The position numbers and the translations under genes are program-made. A DNA stretch of 64,000 nucleotides, taken from DAOTXS01 sp034435055 (lineage in GTDB: Bacteria; Chloroflexota; Anaerolineae; UBA4142). This document shows, one piece after another, positions 1 through 9,300 of the stretch. Each line of letters starts with the position of its first letter. The first letter of the stretch is position 1. The DNA lies in NCBI GenBank assembly GCA_034435055.1, contig DAOTXS010000039.1:128877-192876 (forward strand), read 5' to 3'. The notes beneath the pieces are model-generated. The model saw only the letters and a program-made list of their open reading frames with translations, made no database searches and was not told where the DNA came from.

Positions 1-395
1 ATGCCTTGATCCTTGTAAGCAACTACGCCAGCGTGGATTAGATAATGACTGGTTACTCGACTAATAATCGTGTGAAATACAGTTTCGTAAACATATCCTT
101 CTAGTAATCTGGAAGTGTTCAGAAAACGCACTTCGTCGTCGATGATAAGGACGGGTTTTCCCCAAGGGTTTTGGGGCAGAGTAAAAAGTATGATCTTGAT
201 CGTCGAGCGAGGGCGCTGTGGTGAGTACTCGTCTAGTCGGAATCGGCGATACATCTGATGGAAGAGGTTCAGATAGTCGTCCGAGTCTGAATGAATGATT
301 GCTTCCACATCAAAAAAGCCCAATCTCAATGGCTCAAGCTGCCAAGTCAGTCCTGCTGTAGAATGATTTTGCAACACTCGATTATACCCGCGCAT
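1..395 (-). CDS. HprK-like kinase, N-terminal part (cut by left edge)
   Basis: The frame is open from an ATG at 393-395 to the left edge (131 residues, no stop). The last visible residues, LIHAGVVAYKDQG, resemble the strand that leads into the P-loop of HPr-kinase-like proteins; the P-loop itself lies outside the window. Such proteins occur in RiPP clusters, where some phosphorylate the precursor peptide. Position supports that role: it lies downstream of a PqqD-like gene and a short precursor gene on the same strand. No clear ribosome binding site precedes the ATG, and a GTG six codons later is an alternative start. The family call rests on a short stretch and the context. Confidence 0.55.
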   Translation of the reverse strand, partial: MRGYNRVLQNHSTAGLTWQLEPLRLGFFDVEAIIHSDSDDYLNLFHQMYRRFRLDEYSPQRPRSTIKIILFTLPQNPWGKPVLIIDDEVRFLNTSRLLEGYVYETVFHTIISRVTSHYLIHAGVVAYKDQG

Positions 396-417
396 GAATA
401 TTCTAAAATTAATGTGA

Positions 418-444
418 GGGAGACCGCACTTGCGACGGTCTCCC
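418..444 (-). terminator. Hairpin between precursor and kinase genes
   Basis: A perfect 9-bp stem (418-426 with 436-444, core GGGAGACCG) and a 9-nt loop lie between the precursor stop and the kinase start. On the minus strand it is followed only by a weak T-rich stretch. It could be a partial terminator, or an RNA-stabilising element that lets the precursor be made in excess of the downstream enzymes. Confidence 0.5.
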
Positions 445-565
445 TGTACCCGAGCACTTTTTCACTTTCATGGGCTGCCTTAGACGTTGTTTCTTTTTTT
501 CACTATATAAACGCTGTAAGGTATGCCGCTGAATAAAGAGTGAAAGTGAAAATTGTACCGACGGA

Positions 566-691
566 CTACGGTGGTGGATCACCGTTCGGTTGGCCGTACG
601 CATGTGCCTCGCCCAACTGATCTAGAATCTCTTCGTCAGTAAGCGTGGTCAGCTGTGGCACTTCGTACTCTGGGAGTTTCTCCTTCTGCAT
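566..691 (-). CDS. Short RiPP-type precursor peptide
   Basis: A 41-residue reading frame starts with ATG at 689-691 behind a near-ideal Shine-Dalgarno (AAGGAGGTGAG, about 8 nt upstream). The peptide has an acidic leader containing Y9-x-x-P12-x-L14, the motif that PqqD-like recognition domains bind in lasso-type leaders. Then come TDEEILDQLG and a short tail rich in Gly, Pro, His and Tyr that ends in three prolines. It lacks Cys, and the tail does not show the Gly-to-Asp/Glu spacing of a classical lasso core, so the product class is open. It lies between a PqqD-like gene and an HprK-like gene on the same strand. The gene itself is well supported; the precursor role is inferred. Confidence 0.7.
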   Translation of the reverse strand: MQKEKLPEYEVPQLTTLTDEEILDQLGEAHAYGQPNGDPPP

Positions 692-988
692 GTTGTCTCA
701 CCTCCTTTCCCTGGGATATTTTGTTTCTGTGGCGCTATCGATTAACCGACGTAATTCTGTTTAGTAACTCACCTTACGCAAACCGAATTGTTTTACCGCA
801 AAGCACGCGGAGACCGCTGAGATTTTCAGGATTTTTCTCTGCGAACTTTGCGTTCTCAGTGGTGAAATTGCGTAACGTCAATTAGTAACTAATGGTGGTA
901 TTGCAATGCTTGAGCAAATTCCGTGTTTTGATTTTGCAACGCGCCATTTGAATCTCGCAACCATCCACCTGCAAACTAGCACCATCAG
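692..988. other. Intergenic gap with palindromic repeat
   Basis: No gene is seen here apart from the precursor's ribosome binding site. A repeat-like palindrome occupies about 796-863: CCGCAAAG pairs with CTTTGCG, and GCTGAGA with TCTCAG. It resembles the CGCAAAG-rich palindromes at 14469-14519 and 36968-37036. Confidence 0.5.
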
Positions 989-1267
989 TTAGTGGGTTGG
1001 GTGTGTGAGGAGATCTTTCGTAACAAATACCTCTAGCGTGTTCTGAATATCTTCGATCACACTGTAATCCGATGGGATAGAAAAATTCGCGCGAAGGGCT
1101 TGTTCCATTTCCCCAAGCGTATGCTCGCCGTCACAAAGCTCCCAAATGAGTCTGGCAGTCGGATTGAGGATATGAATTCCTTCTTGCTGGCTACTGTAGA
1201 GAACAACTTCACGACCAATGTCTTTCGCCACAATGTCGGGCTTGCGTTTCGGTTTGGCTGGAATCAT
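989..1267 (-). CDS. PqqD-family RiPP recognition protein
   Basis: A 92-residue protein with the PqqD fold signature: an N-terminal beta region (GREVVLYSSQQEGIHILNP), then TARLIWELCDGEHTLGEME, then helices. PqqD-like RiPP recognition elements bind the leader peptide and present it to the modifying enzymes. The ATG is preceded by GCGAGGAAAT. The start overlaps (ATGA) the stop of a possible 31-residue frame driven by the promoter at 1391-1419. The YxxPxL-bearing precursor and the kinase follow on the same strand. Cyclase and protease genes are not visible and may lie beyond the left edge. Confidence 0.8.
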   Translation of the reverse strand: MIPAKPKRKPDIVAKDIGREVVLYSSQQEGIHILNPTARLIWELCDGEHTLGEMEQALRANFSIPSDYSVIEDIQNTLEVFVTKDLLTHPTH

Positions 1268-1359
1268 ATTTCCTCGCGTTTGCCTTGGGGGATATGGCAG
1301 GTTTTTTTACCGGCGTGGACCGGTCCGATGCAATAATGACAGAGGTCAGTCTCCTTCAT
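1264..1359 (-). CDS. Possible 31-residue Cys-rich small protein
   Basis: Starting about 25 nt after the predicted transcription start, ATG at 1357-1359 opens a 31-codon frame whose TGA overlaps the ATG of the PqqD-like gene by 4 bases, a typical coupling arrangement. The product carries CHYC and a later TCH (C7, C10, C21, H22), which could make a small metal knuckle. No Shine-Dalgarno precedes its ATG. It may be a genuine small protein, a coupling leader or chance. Confidence 0.3.
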   Translation of the reverse strand: MKETDLCHYCIGPVHAGKKTCHIPQGKREEI

Positions 1360-1390
1360 CAGAGATGATTTATCAGGTGCGCCAGCAAGA

Positions 1391-1419
1391 ATTATAGCAG
1401 AAAGTTTTCTGATGCACAA
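1391..1419 (-). promoter_or_regulatory. Promoter of the RiPP genes
   Basis: On the minus strand TTGTGC (1414-1419), a 17-bp spacer and TATAAT (1391-1396) form a good housekeeping promoter; the -10 box is also preceded by TGC (extended -10). It points at the PqqD-like gene. Confidence 0.6.
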
Positions 1420-1528
1420 CAGGGGTTTCAAAGGTTCCGTACAATAAAAGAGTAAATCTGCGCTGGCGGTGATACATGCGCGTTTTCGGCGAGGAATTGC
1501 CAAAATGGAGAAGCGATCTCGTTCGGAC

Positions 1529-2755
1529 TCAATACTGGGACGCGGTTCTGGAAAATCGGACGATCCAAAATCCATTGGCAAGCATCAGGAGCGCACAGCC
1601 CCAATACACAATCGTCAAGCCGGTGATCGACAACAATGCATACGTAGCAATCGGTCCAATCGCGCTCCCCAAATCGCCGGCGATATTGAAAATCGCCAGG
1701 TTCTTGCCGTGTTCATCGCGTTTGGACAAATCGCCGACGAGTGCAGTTGCCAACGCTTGCACACTGCCGGAGGCAATCGATGATGTAATCGTACCGATAA
1801 CCAGCACAAGTGGTTGTGGTAGCGGTAGAATGGCAATGCCGATTGCGCCAACCGATAAACTGAGCGCGAGCAAACGCCAGCGATTTCCAAGTCGATCCGA
1901 CAGCGTGCCGGCAATCGGCGCGCCGACGAGACTAAGCAATGTGCGCGAAGCGAGCAATCCGCCGGTAATACTCGCAACGCCAATCGACCACGCGCCCCAT
2001 TGCCACTCTGCGCCGATATTTTGTTGCACGATTAATCCCAACGTCGCGCCGACGATCCCCGCGCCGGCTAGTCGATTGATGCATTGCGCGAGGGCAGTCA
2101 TCCACATCGATGCGGAAATGCGACGGACATCCGGCAGTCCCACAATCCGGCGATGCATTCTTGCCCCAGCATTGCGAAGATTTGTTTGTCGGGATGGCAA
2201 CGTGAGCGCGGCGGCAAGCGTTCCGATGGTTGAAATGCCGATGCTGATCCACAAGCCGTTGCGAAAACCTACCAGATCGGTGAGCGCGCCGCCCGTAAAT
2301 GAACCGAGCGCCGAGCCAAAGAAAAACCACGCTTGATAAATTCCAACCCAATGACCGCGTTCTGCATCCGGCGCCATTTGCAAAACAATTGCCGTCCCGC
2401 CGATCCAAATCCCTGACCAAGCGAGTCCCCACAGCAGTCGCGCGAAGAAGAACGGTTCAAGTCCAACCGTCGTTGCGTAAATCAGCGAAGCGAAAATTCC
2501 CAATACAAGCGAAGCTAAAAACAGCAAGCGTCGATCGGGCAATTGATCGAACAACCAGCCGGCGGGACCGTTGGTCAGCAATCGGATAAAACGATTGGCA
2601 CTGAGAATCAAACCGACTGATACAAGTGCAATGCCGGCGTCGGCGTAATGCGTTGGCAAAACGGCATACAACGTTGCGTCGCCGGTAAGCGAAAGCGCGG
2701 TGGCAAGTCCAATCGGCAGGATTGCAATACCGGCGCGAGATGATGGCGAGGTCAT
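1529..2755 (-). CDS. MFS transporter
   Basis: A 408-residue membrane protein with about 12 hydrophobic segments and a drug-exporter-like pattern: the segment-2/3 loop reads NRFIRLLTNGPAGWLFDQLPD, and a second half-repeat has GAPIAGTLSDRLGNR. Both match the major facilitator loop motif G-x-x-x-D-R. The start is placed at MTSPSSRAG because a longer frame would run into the divergent gene at 2871. It may export a small compound, possibly linked to the neighbouring RiPP genes, but each gene set seems to have its own promoter. Substrate unknown. Confidence 0.8.
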   Translation of the reverse strand: MTSPSSRAGIAILPIGLATALSLTGDATLYAVLPTHYADAGIALVSVGLILSANRFIRLLTNGPAGWLFDQLPDRRLLFLASLVLGIFASLIYATTVGLEPFFFARLLWGLAWSGIWIGGTAIVLQMAPDAERGHWVGIYQAWFFFGSALGSFTGGALTDLVGFRNGLWISIGISTIGTLAAALTLPSRQTNLRNAGARMHRRIVGLPDVRRISASMWMTALAQCINRLAGAGIVGATLGLIVQQNIGAEWQWGAWSIGVASITGGLLASRTLLSLVGAPIAGTLSDRLGNRWRLLALSLSVGAIGIAILPLPQPLVLVIGTITSSIASGSVQALATALVGDLSKRDEHGKNLAIFNIAGDLGSAIGPIATYALLSITGLTIVYWGCALLMLANGFWIVRFSRTASQY

Positions 2756-2870
2756 TGGGTTGCATTGTAATCGATAAATGCATAATCGCCAATTGTGTTT
2801 GGGCGCATCCCGGCTTTGACACTCCATCGATTGTATGGTACAGTTTTCACCACGTTGATGAGATAGTCCA

Positions 2871-3662
2871 ATGACCACGCTAACCATCGCACTGGCTCAA
2901 ATCGATCTTGTGCTTGGCGAGCCGCCAAAAAATCTCGATGCCGCACGCGCAAAAATTGCGGAGGCAAAAACGCGCGGCGCAGACATTATCATCTTGCCCG
3001 AATTGTGGAGTACCGCGTACGCGCTGGAACGTGCGATGGAACTCGGTTCCGCCATCGACGCCGGAATGTTCAAGGCGATGGCGGACGCCGCGCGCGAAAA
3101 TCAAATTGCGATTGTCGGTTCGCTGCTGGAAACGCGCCACGGTAAAGTGTACAACACCGCGACGATGATCGATGCGTCGGGAAAGCGACTTGGCGCGTAC
3201 AGCAAATTACATCTTGTGCCGATGCTCGAGGAGCATTTGTTTTTGACCGGCGGTGACGACGCGCGCGTGTTCGACGCGGCGTTCGGCAAATTCGCGCTCG
3301 GCGTCTGTTACGATTTGCGTTTTCCGGAATTGTGGCGGCATTACGCGCTCGACGGCACGAAGATCGCGTTCATTCCGGCGGAATGGCCCCTGAAACGAAT
3401 CGCGCATTGGCGCACACTTTTGCCGGCGCGTGCCATTGAGAATCAAATGTTTTTCGTCGGGTGCAATCGCGTCGGCACATCGAAAGGGGAAACGTTTGGC
3501 GGTTGTTCGATGATCGTCAATCCCTGGGGTGAAATCGTCGTGCAAGGCGACAACCGCGAAGCGTTGCTCGTCGCGCAAATCGATTTGGCGATGGTCGATG
3601 ATGTGCGGGCGCGCGTGCCGGTGTTTCGCGACCGAAGAGCAGACGTGTATCGCAAGTGGTAG
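2871..3662 (+). CDS. Carbon-nitrogen hydrolase (nitrilase superfamily)
   Basis: 263 residues, full length for the family. The catalytic triad is visible: Glu44 (ILPELWS), Lys112 (SKLHL) and Cys146 (GVCYDLRFPE). The pattern is closest to the omega-amidase/YafV branch, which hydrolyses amides such as 2-oxoglutaramate in the cytoplasm; the exact substrate cannot be told. It is divergent from the MFS gene, and the exported protein at 3664 starts one base after its stop, so the two are probably cotranscribed. The Shine-Dalgarno is weak (GAGATAG). Confidence 0.85.
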   Translation: MTTLTIALAQIDLVLGEPPKNLDAARAKIAEAKTRGADIIILPELWSTAYALERAMELGSAIDAGMFKAMADAARENQIAIVGSLLETRHGKVYNTATMIDASGKRLGAYSKLHLVPMLEEHLFLTGGDDARVFDAAFGKFALGVCYDLRFPELWRHYALDGTKIAFIPAEWPLKRIAHWRTLLPARAIENQMFFVGCNRVGTSKGETFGGCSMIVNPWGEIVVQGDNREALLVAQIDLAMVDDVRARVPVFRDRRADVYRKW

Positions 3663-3663
3663 A

Positions 3664-5175
3664 ATGACTCGCATCCATTGGCTCATCCTCATTGATTTGG
3701 TACTTGCCGTCATTTGCATTTATGGCGTACTCGCACCGTTGGTTGTTCTCGGATTGAACGCGCCGCCGGCTGTCGTCGATGTGCCGGAAGAACCAACCGC
3801 CGAACCGGCAATCGCGTTGGCTGTGCCAGAAGCAACGATAATTACCCCAACTCGCGCACCGACTCATACGCCAACGCGACGACCAATCGCGATCCCGCCA
3901 ACTGCGACGCGCGTTCTTGCGCCGACGGTTACGCGCACACCAATTCCGGCGCCAACGCCCACGGCGATTCCGCAACCAGCGGTTGAGCGATTTTCGTTAG
4001 AGTCGTTTGCCGGGTTAGCGACGAACCCGCGCGCGCGACTCGTCAGCCAAAGTAATTTTTTCACCTCTGCGTGTTATGGCGAAAATGTCAATCCGCTTCA
4101 AGACCGCGATTATATGACGCCGTCCGATTGGGGCGGCGGATCGGATACAAAATGTTTGTTCGGCTTTGCGCTCGATCCCAACAGTCGCTTGCCCACCGGC
4201 CGCTATTCGGCTGGCGGTGGTCCAGACAATCAACCCCGATTTTTTCTCATCCCCGGCGGCGCCATCAAAGATCAGCGAAGTATCAAAGCATTATCGAGTT
4301 TCCACGTCATCGTTGATCCGGCGATTGGTTGCGATGCGCTCGGCACGCTTGGCATTACTGCCGACGGGGTGAGCTATCAATGTTCCGCGTGCGCTTTTCT
4401 GCGCGACGGCAATGTTTGTCCAAACGTCGATGGCTCGCGAAGTATTGTTCTGCCGACGAGTCGAAGCATTCGCTTGAATGCGGAGGAGACCGGCGGCACG
4501 TACGGGTTCCTCGGATTTCCGGCGGTGATCTTTCGCCGAGATTTTTCGTTCTTTGTAACCGGGCGCGCCGGCTATCCACCACCGCGAATGTATTTCGAAT
4601 CTCAAGTGGACACGTTTCTGCCGAACGTTACCCCCAAAACGACGGCGGAGATGACTCGGCAAGAAGCGCAATCAATCGCCGCCGAGTTTGATCGATTGCT
4701 CGCCGGCAAACTGCCGATGAATCAAATTGCGTCATTTGAACGTCTAGCGCAACCAAGCACGCCAGCGCAACTTACGTTACTTTCGAAAGAGCAAGGCGCG
4801 TGGACCTTTTTCGCCACGCCGGGAACGATGTTGTCCAGTATCGTTTGGCGAATCAAACCGTTGAGCAACGTGAATAGCAATCAATTCTTGGAAACTAATC
4901 TTTGCCTCACGCTGAATAACGAGGAGACTTGTTTCACCGGCGTCGAGGATTTCGCGCATTGCGCGTATTTTACACCTTGCGTCACCGGGTATTCCCGGTT
5001 GAGTCCAAACGCAAGCGGCGGGTACACCGCCTCGCGCTATTTTCCCGCCGGCTTAGCGCCGTCCATCGGCAACGGCAAAATCAGTTTCCGGGCACAAGCG
5101 CCGGACATTGGCGCGGTACTGGAAATGGAAATCGAGGTGCGCGTGCGAGATGCGGATGTGAGTTTGACGCGTTAG
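3664..5175 (+). CDS. Membrane-anchored exported protein with Pro/Thr linker, function unknown
   Basis: A 503-residue protein: one N-terminal membrane helix (about 5-30), a Pro/Thr-rich linker (about 45-105, with repeated TPT/PTP units), then a roughly 390-residue extracytoplasmic part with several cysteines. I do not recognise the globular part. The start ATG is one base after the upstream hydrolase stop. The architecture (short anchor, Pro/Thr spacer, outer domain) recurs at 56230, 58808 and 60078, so it is a general surface-display design in this genome. Confidence 0.7.
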   Translation: MTRIHWLILIDLVLAVICIYGVLAPLVVLGLNAPPAVVDVPEEPTAEPAIALAVPEATIITPTRAPTHTPTRRPIAIPPTATRVLAPTVTRTPIPAPTPTAIPQPAVERFSLESFAGLATNPRARLVSQSNFFTSACYGENVNPLQDRDYMTPSDWGGGSDTKCLFGFALDPNSRLPTGRYSAGGGPDNQPRFFLIPGGAIKDQRSIKALSSFHVIVDPAIGCDALGTLGITADGVSYQCSACAFLRDGNVCPNVDGSRSIVLPTSRSIRLNAEETGGTYGFLGFPAVIFRRDFSFFVTGRAGYPPPRMYFESQVDTFLPNVTPKTTAEMTRQEAQSIAAEFDRLLAGKLPMNQIASFERLAQPSTPAQLTLLSKEQGAWTFFATPGTMLSSIVWRIKPLSNVNSNQFLETNLCLTLNNEETCFTGVEDFAHCAYFTPCVTGYSRLSPNASGGYTASRYFPAGLAPSIGNGKISFRAQAPDIGAVLEMEIEVRVRDADVSLTR

Positions 5176-5195
5176 ATGGAGTGCAGGAGAAATCG

Positions 5196-5639
5196 ATGAA
5201 AGAATTATTGGAGCATTATCCTGTCGTGGTCGAAATTCCGGTGGCGTGGGGCGAAATGGACGCGCTGGGTCACGTGAACAACATTATCTACTTTCGCTAC
5301 TTTGAGACCGCGCGCATCGCGTATATGCGGAAAATCGATTTCATCCCAGCGTTGGCTCAAATGGATGTGGGTCCAATTCTCGCCTCGATTGATTGCAAGT
5401 TCAAATACCCGGTCACATTCCCGGACACACTATCGGTTGGTGTGCGGACGACGAACATCGCCGATGACCGTTACACGATGGAACATTGTGTAGTGAGCCA
5501 TCACGCCCGCCGAATCGCCGCGGTGGGGGAGGGGATTATCGTTGCATACGATTATCGCGTCAAGAAAAAAGCACTTTTGCCGGAGTCGGTCAAACGCCGA
5601 ATCAAAGAATTGGAAAAGTCGGCGGGGAACAACATCTAG
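5196..5639 (+). CDS. Acyl-CoA thioesterase (hot-dog fold, 4HBT family)
   Basis: 147 residues, the normal size for YbgC/FadM-like thioesterases. The N-terminal motif GEMDALGHVNNIIYFRYFE contains the Asp and HxNN signature that places the catalytic Asp in this family. These enzymes hydrolyse acyl-CoA thioesters in the cytoplasm. The ATG at 5196 is preceded by GCAGGAGA at good spacing. It ends just before a strong terminator. Substrate chain length cannot be inferred. Confidence 0.85.
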   Translation: MKELLEHYPVVVEIPVAWGEMDALGHVNNIIYFRYFETARIAYMRKIDFIPALAQMDVGPILASIDCKFKYPVTFPDTLSVGVRTTNIADDRYTMEHCVVSHHARRIAAVGEGIIVAYDYRVKKKALLPESVKRRIKELEKSAGNNI

Positions 5640-5655
5640 GTGCAAAAACAAAAAC

Positions 5656-5689
5656 AACCCCAAAGCAATTTTTGCTTTGGGGTTTTGTT
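5656..5689. terminator. Bidirectional terminator
   Basis: A 13-bp stem (5656-5668 with 5672-5684, core CCCCAAAGCAA) with a TTT loop is followed by a T run on the plus strand and by T-rich sequence on the minus strand. It sits between convergent genes. Confidence 0.85.
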
Positions 5690-5705
5690 GATCGTACGCG
5701 AGCGG

Positions 5706-5939
5706 CTAATTTTGGTCCAATGCCTGCAATCGCTTTTTCAAATTGGCGATCAAACTCTTCTCTTGGCGTGATTTGGTGGCGCGTGCGCCCTTGTTGCGCT
5801 TGCGGAAGAATCGCTCGCCTTCTATTTCGTCTGTGTTTTCGAATGCATCGATGCGTACGAGTAAACTCAGCCGATCTTTGTAATGGGCAATCATCTGTCC
5901 CTGCGGCATGTTGTTTTGCGGGATGTCGGGCTCGTTCAT
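5706..5939 (-). CDS. Small basic hypothetical protein
   Basis: A 77-residue protein. The start at 5939 is chosen because TTAGGAGA precedes it; a longer frame from 5957 would bury that site. The N-terminal third (MNEPDIPQNNMPQGQMIAHY) is followed by a charged helical region and a Lys/Arg-rich C-terminal helix. No family recognised. It is alone on its strand, ending in the bidirectional terminator. Confidence 0.55.
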   Translation of the reverse strand: MNEPDIPQNNMPQGQMIAHYKDRLSLLVRIDAFENTDEIEGERFFRKRNKGARATKSRQEKSLIANLKKRLQALDQN

Positions 5940-6100
5940 ATAAAATCTCCTAATCACTCAAAAAGAGGCAAACAACTTGCCAAAAAATACAATTCCTCCA
6001 TCCCTCCAAAGGGGTACAAGTGTGAGCGCAATGCTGGTGAATAATCGATCCTGACACCCCCAATTAGCGATGTCAGGATCGTGTTTGTGCTTGGCAAACT

Positions 6101-6321
6101 AGATAACATTCACAAAAAGACGCGTAGACTACATTTTGCGTTCACCCTCAGATTTCCACACCAAGATATTAAACGTTATCTGAAATAAATATTTTCCACG
6201 AAGGTCACGAAGAACCACGAATAATTTCTTCTGATTTTAGTGTCCTTCGTGTTCTTCGTGGATGATTTTCCTTGTTTCGGATAACGTCTATTGTGTTTGC
6301 AAACTATTGTGAATGTTATCT
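6101..6321. repeat. Nested palindromic element, MITE-like
   Basis: Three nested inverted repeats share one centre: outer 15-bp arms (6101-6115 with 6307-6321), middle arms 6173-6185 with 6275-6287 (12 of 13 match) and inner arms around TCCACGAAG (6195-6216 with about 6241-6262). The right end abuts the stop of the glycosidase-like gene. No gene is seen in 5940-6326. Confidence 0.6.
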
Positions 6322-6326
6322 GCGGT

Positions 6327-9300
6327 TTACTGGATTCTAAATGTCAGAAGGAAATTCACGTGCCGCGCGGCAGGCAAGCCCATCCCGCGCACCGTGTCGC
6401 TTGGCGCATCCTTGACGAAGGTAAAGTACGGACCATCTTTCAACTCTGGATGCATCACCGCCCAAAGCGGGCAATTGGCTTCGCCGTTGATATTGGTGGT
6501 TACGATGGCGGGCTGATCGCCCGGCTCGCGTCCCACCCAATCGATGACGAGTTTCACGCCAACCGCTGGCGTGCCATTGGCATTCAAGATTTTGTAATAG
6601 ATGTGGTGAGTGCCGCCAGACTCTGTTTCGTCTTGATATTTTCCTTCGGTCAAGCGCCACACGTTCGCCGGGTTCGTAACCAAATTGACGCCGAGATCAG
6701 TCAAACGTGGGTCCCAAACCAAACCGGTCGGCGGCGGCGGTGTGCCAGTTACCGTGACGACGGTTGCTACCTCCCGCGTGGTGCCATCCAAAAAGATGAC
6801 GTGCAGAGTGTACATCGTCGTCTGGGTTGGCGTAACCGATTTCGTTCCGTTTGCCGGGACGATTTCATTGTCTAACGAAACCGTGCGCGCGCCGGTTGTG
6901 CTCCATTGCAACATCGTCGATTGTCCGAATCCCACCACGCTCGGGGTTGCGGTTAACGTTGCCGTCGATGGCGGCGGCGGTGGTGTTGTGCCGCCGGTGC
7001 TCCACTTGAAGGTGAATTCAAAACTCACTGATCGATTGTTGGGTAATCCCAGACCATCGACCTGATCGCTTGCCGCGCCTTTGAGGTAAACAAAGTACAC
7101 GCCGGTTTGCGATTGCGGATCGTACGTCGACCACAACGGGCAGTTGGCTTTGCCGGTCGCGTCGGTTGTAACCACCGCCGGGTCGTCGCGCGGGTCGCGT
7201 CCCACCCAATCGATCACGCATTTGATTCCCGGCACCGGCACGTTGTTTTCGTTGACGACGGTGAAGAAAACGTGATGTCTGCCTTGCGACTGTGCCTCGT
7301 CGATGAACTTGCCTTTCACGACGCGCCACGCTTGGTTCGCGGTACTTGCCGTGATCTTGACGCGCAATGGATCGAGCGCGGAATCCCAATCGATGCCCGA
7401 TGGCGGCGGTGCGCCGGTGACAATGACGGTTGCACTCAAATCGCGCGTCGTGCCGTCGAGAAAGACGATGCTCAACGTGTACGTCGTCGTCTGAAGCGGT
7501 GAAACGATCTTCGATGATTTCGGCGCGACGGCTTGACCATCGAGATAAACGTTGCGCGCGCTCGTCACATCCCATTGCAAAGTGGTCGACGCGCCGACTT
7601 GAATGGTGCTTGGCGTCGCGGTGAAACTGTACGTCGGCGGTGGAGGCGGCGGCGTGCCACTATCCCAACTGAATTTGCGGACGAATGCCGGCAGCGCGCG
7701 CACCGCTTCGATCGTTTGCGTCTTATCGCCGAGCGGTCCGCCCCACCAGTCGTCGCCGCCCCAACCGCCTTCGATCCACGGCGTGACGCTGAACAGATAA
7801 TCGGGCAATGCTTCGCCGTTGCCGATGACGCCGGTGCGAAACCAATCGAACATTGCCGCGTGGAATTGCGCGTGCAACGGCGCATTGATTTGAGGATAGC
7901 GCGAATCTTCTTGCGCGCCGAATTGCCAGCCACCTTCGCCGCCGATGATCGGCACAACGAACCCGATGCGGTCTTGCATCCACTTGGCGAACGCAAGAAA
8001 GACGATCACGCTGACATCGTCGTCAAAGATCGTTGAGCCGGGATGATCTTGTTGATTGAGTGAATCGTACGGGTAATCGGTTGGATGATTCGCGCCGTAA
8101 TTGTGGAGTGCAAAAAAAGTGCGTTGGAAAATGTCCGCGCGCCCCATCGCTTTGACCGCATCGATGGCGGCGTCCAATTCCTCTTTGCCCAACACCTGCA
8201 AACCGGGATAACCGCCGGCGTCGAACACTTGCGTTGCGTGAAACGCCCAGTTTTGCGCAAAGATCTGAACCCAGTTCGGCGGCGGTGATTCGTTCTTCCA
8301 TTCGCGTATGTCGCCCGGCTCGTTGTAGATTTGCACGTACGGCGGCGCGCCGACTGCTTTGAGCGCGTTGACGTACGGAATCGAATCGAACGGCTCGTCC
8401 ACTTTTTTGCCGATGCGCACGACCGGCATAATCCCGGCATTCCAACACGCTTGCGCCGCGCGGCGCGCTTGGACTTCATCGGGTGCGTAGATCAGTGTCC
8501 ATCGCGCGTTGATCGATACAAGATGTGCGACGGTGTTGACAATCGTCGTGTCGCGCAAATCGATATTGAAATGCAGACCGCGACCATTGTCCTGCGGCGG
8601 GCGCGGGTACGTTTGTAAGAGCGCGATATTTGCCGGCGTCAGGGTAACCGTCGGCGGACGCGTAACCCCCGGCACCGGCGGAGTAACAGTGAGGGTTACG
8701 AAAAGGTCTTGCGTCGTTGTGTCTAACAAAACGATGTGCAGATTGTACGTCGTCGTTTGTGTTGGCGAAACGATTTGCGTTCCTTGCGCCGCGACGCTTT
8801 GACCGTCCAACGTTACCGTGCTTGCGCCCGTTACATTCCACGCCAACGTCGCCGAGCCGCCGGATGTGATGCTCGTTGGATTCACGGTGAATGTGAACTG
8901 CGGTTGCGCGACGTTCACCGTAACCGACAAATCTTTGGTGCTGTCGTCCCAGAAAACGATGTGTAAAACGAAGGTCGTCGTTTGCGCCGGCGTAACGACG
9001 GTCGAACCGCTCGCGGCGACGACTTGCCCTTGCAATTCCACCGACCGCGCGCCGGTTACGTTCCACGCCAGCGTCGCCGATTGTCCGGCAATAATCGAAG
9101 CCGGCGTTGCAGTGAAACTGAACGTCGGCGCGGGTGTAACGGTGACGGTCGCCGTCAAATCTTGCGTCGAGCCATCGAGCATAATGATGTGAAGTGTGTA
9201 CGTTTTCGTTTCCGTTGGCGTGACGACGCGCGTCTCGTGTCCGGTAACCGGCTGATCATCGAGGTACACTTCGCGCACGCCTTCCACATCCCACTTGAGC

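Noticed and set aside
291..536. 81-codon plus-strand frame opposite the HprK-like gene and the hairpin
   Set aside because: No ribosome binding site, no family resemblance, and it overlaps the better supported minus-strand kinase frame.
409..603. 64-codon minus-strand frame between precursor and kinase
   Set aside because: It overlaps the precursor gene, runs through the hairpin and has no credible start; only the short precursor has a strong ribosome binding site.
566..691. Calling the precursor a lasso peptide
   Set aside because: The leader motif fits, but no Gly or Ala start with Asp/Glu 6-8 residues later is present in the tail, and no cyclase gene is visible.
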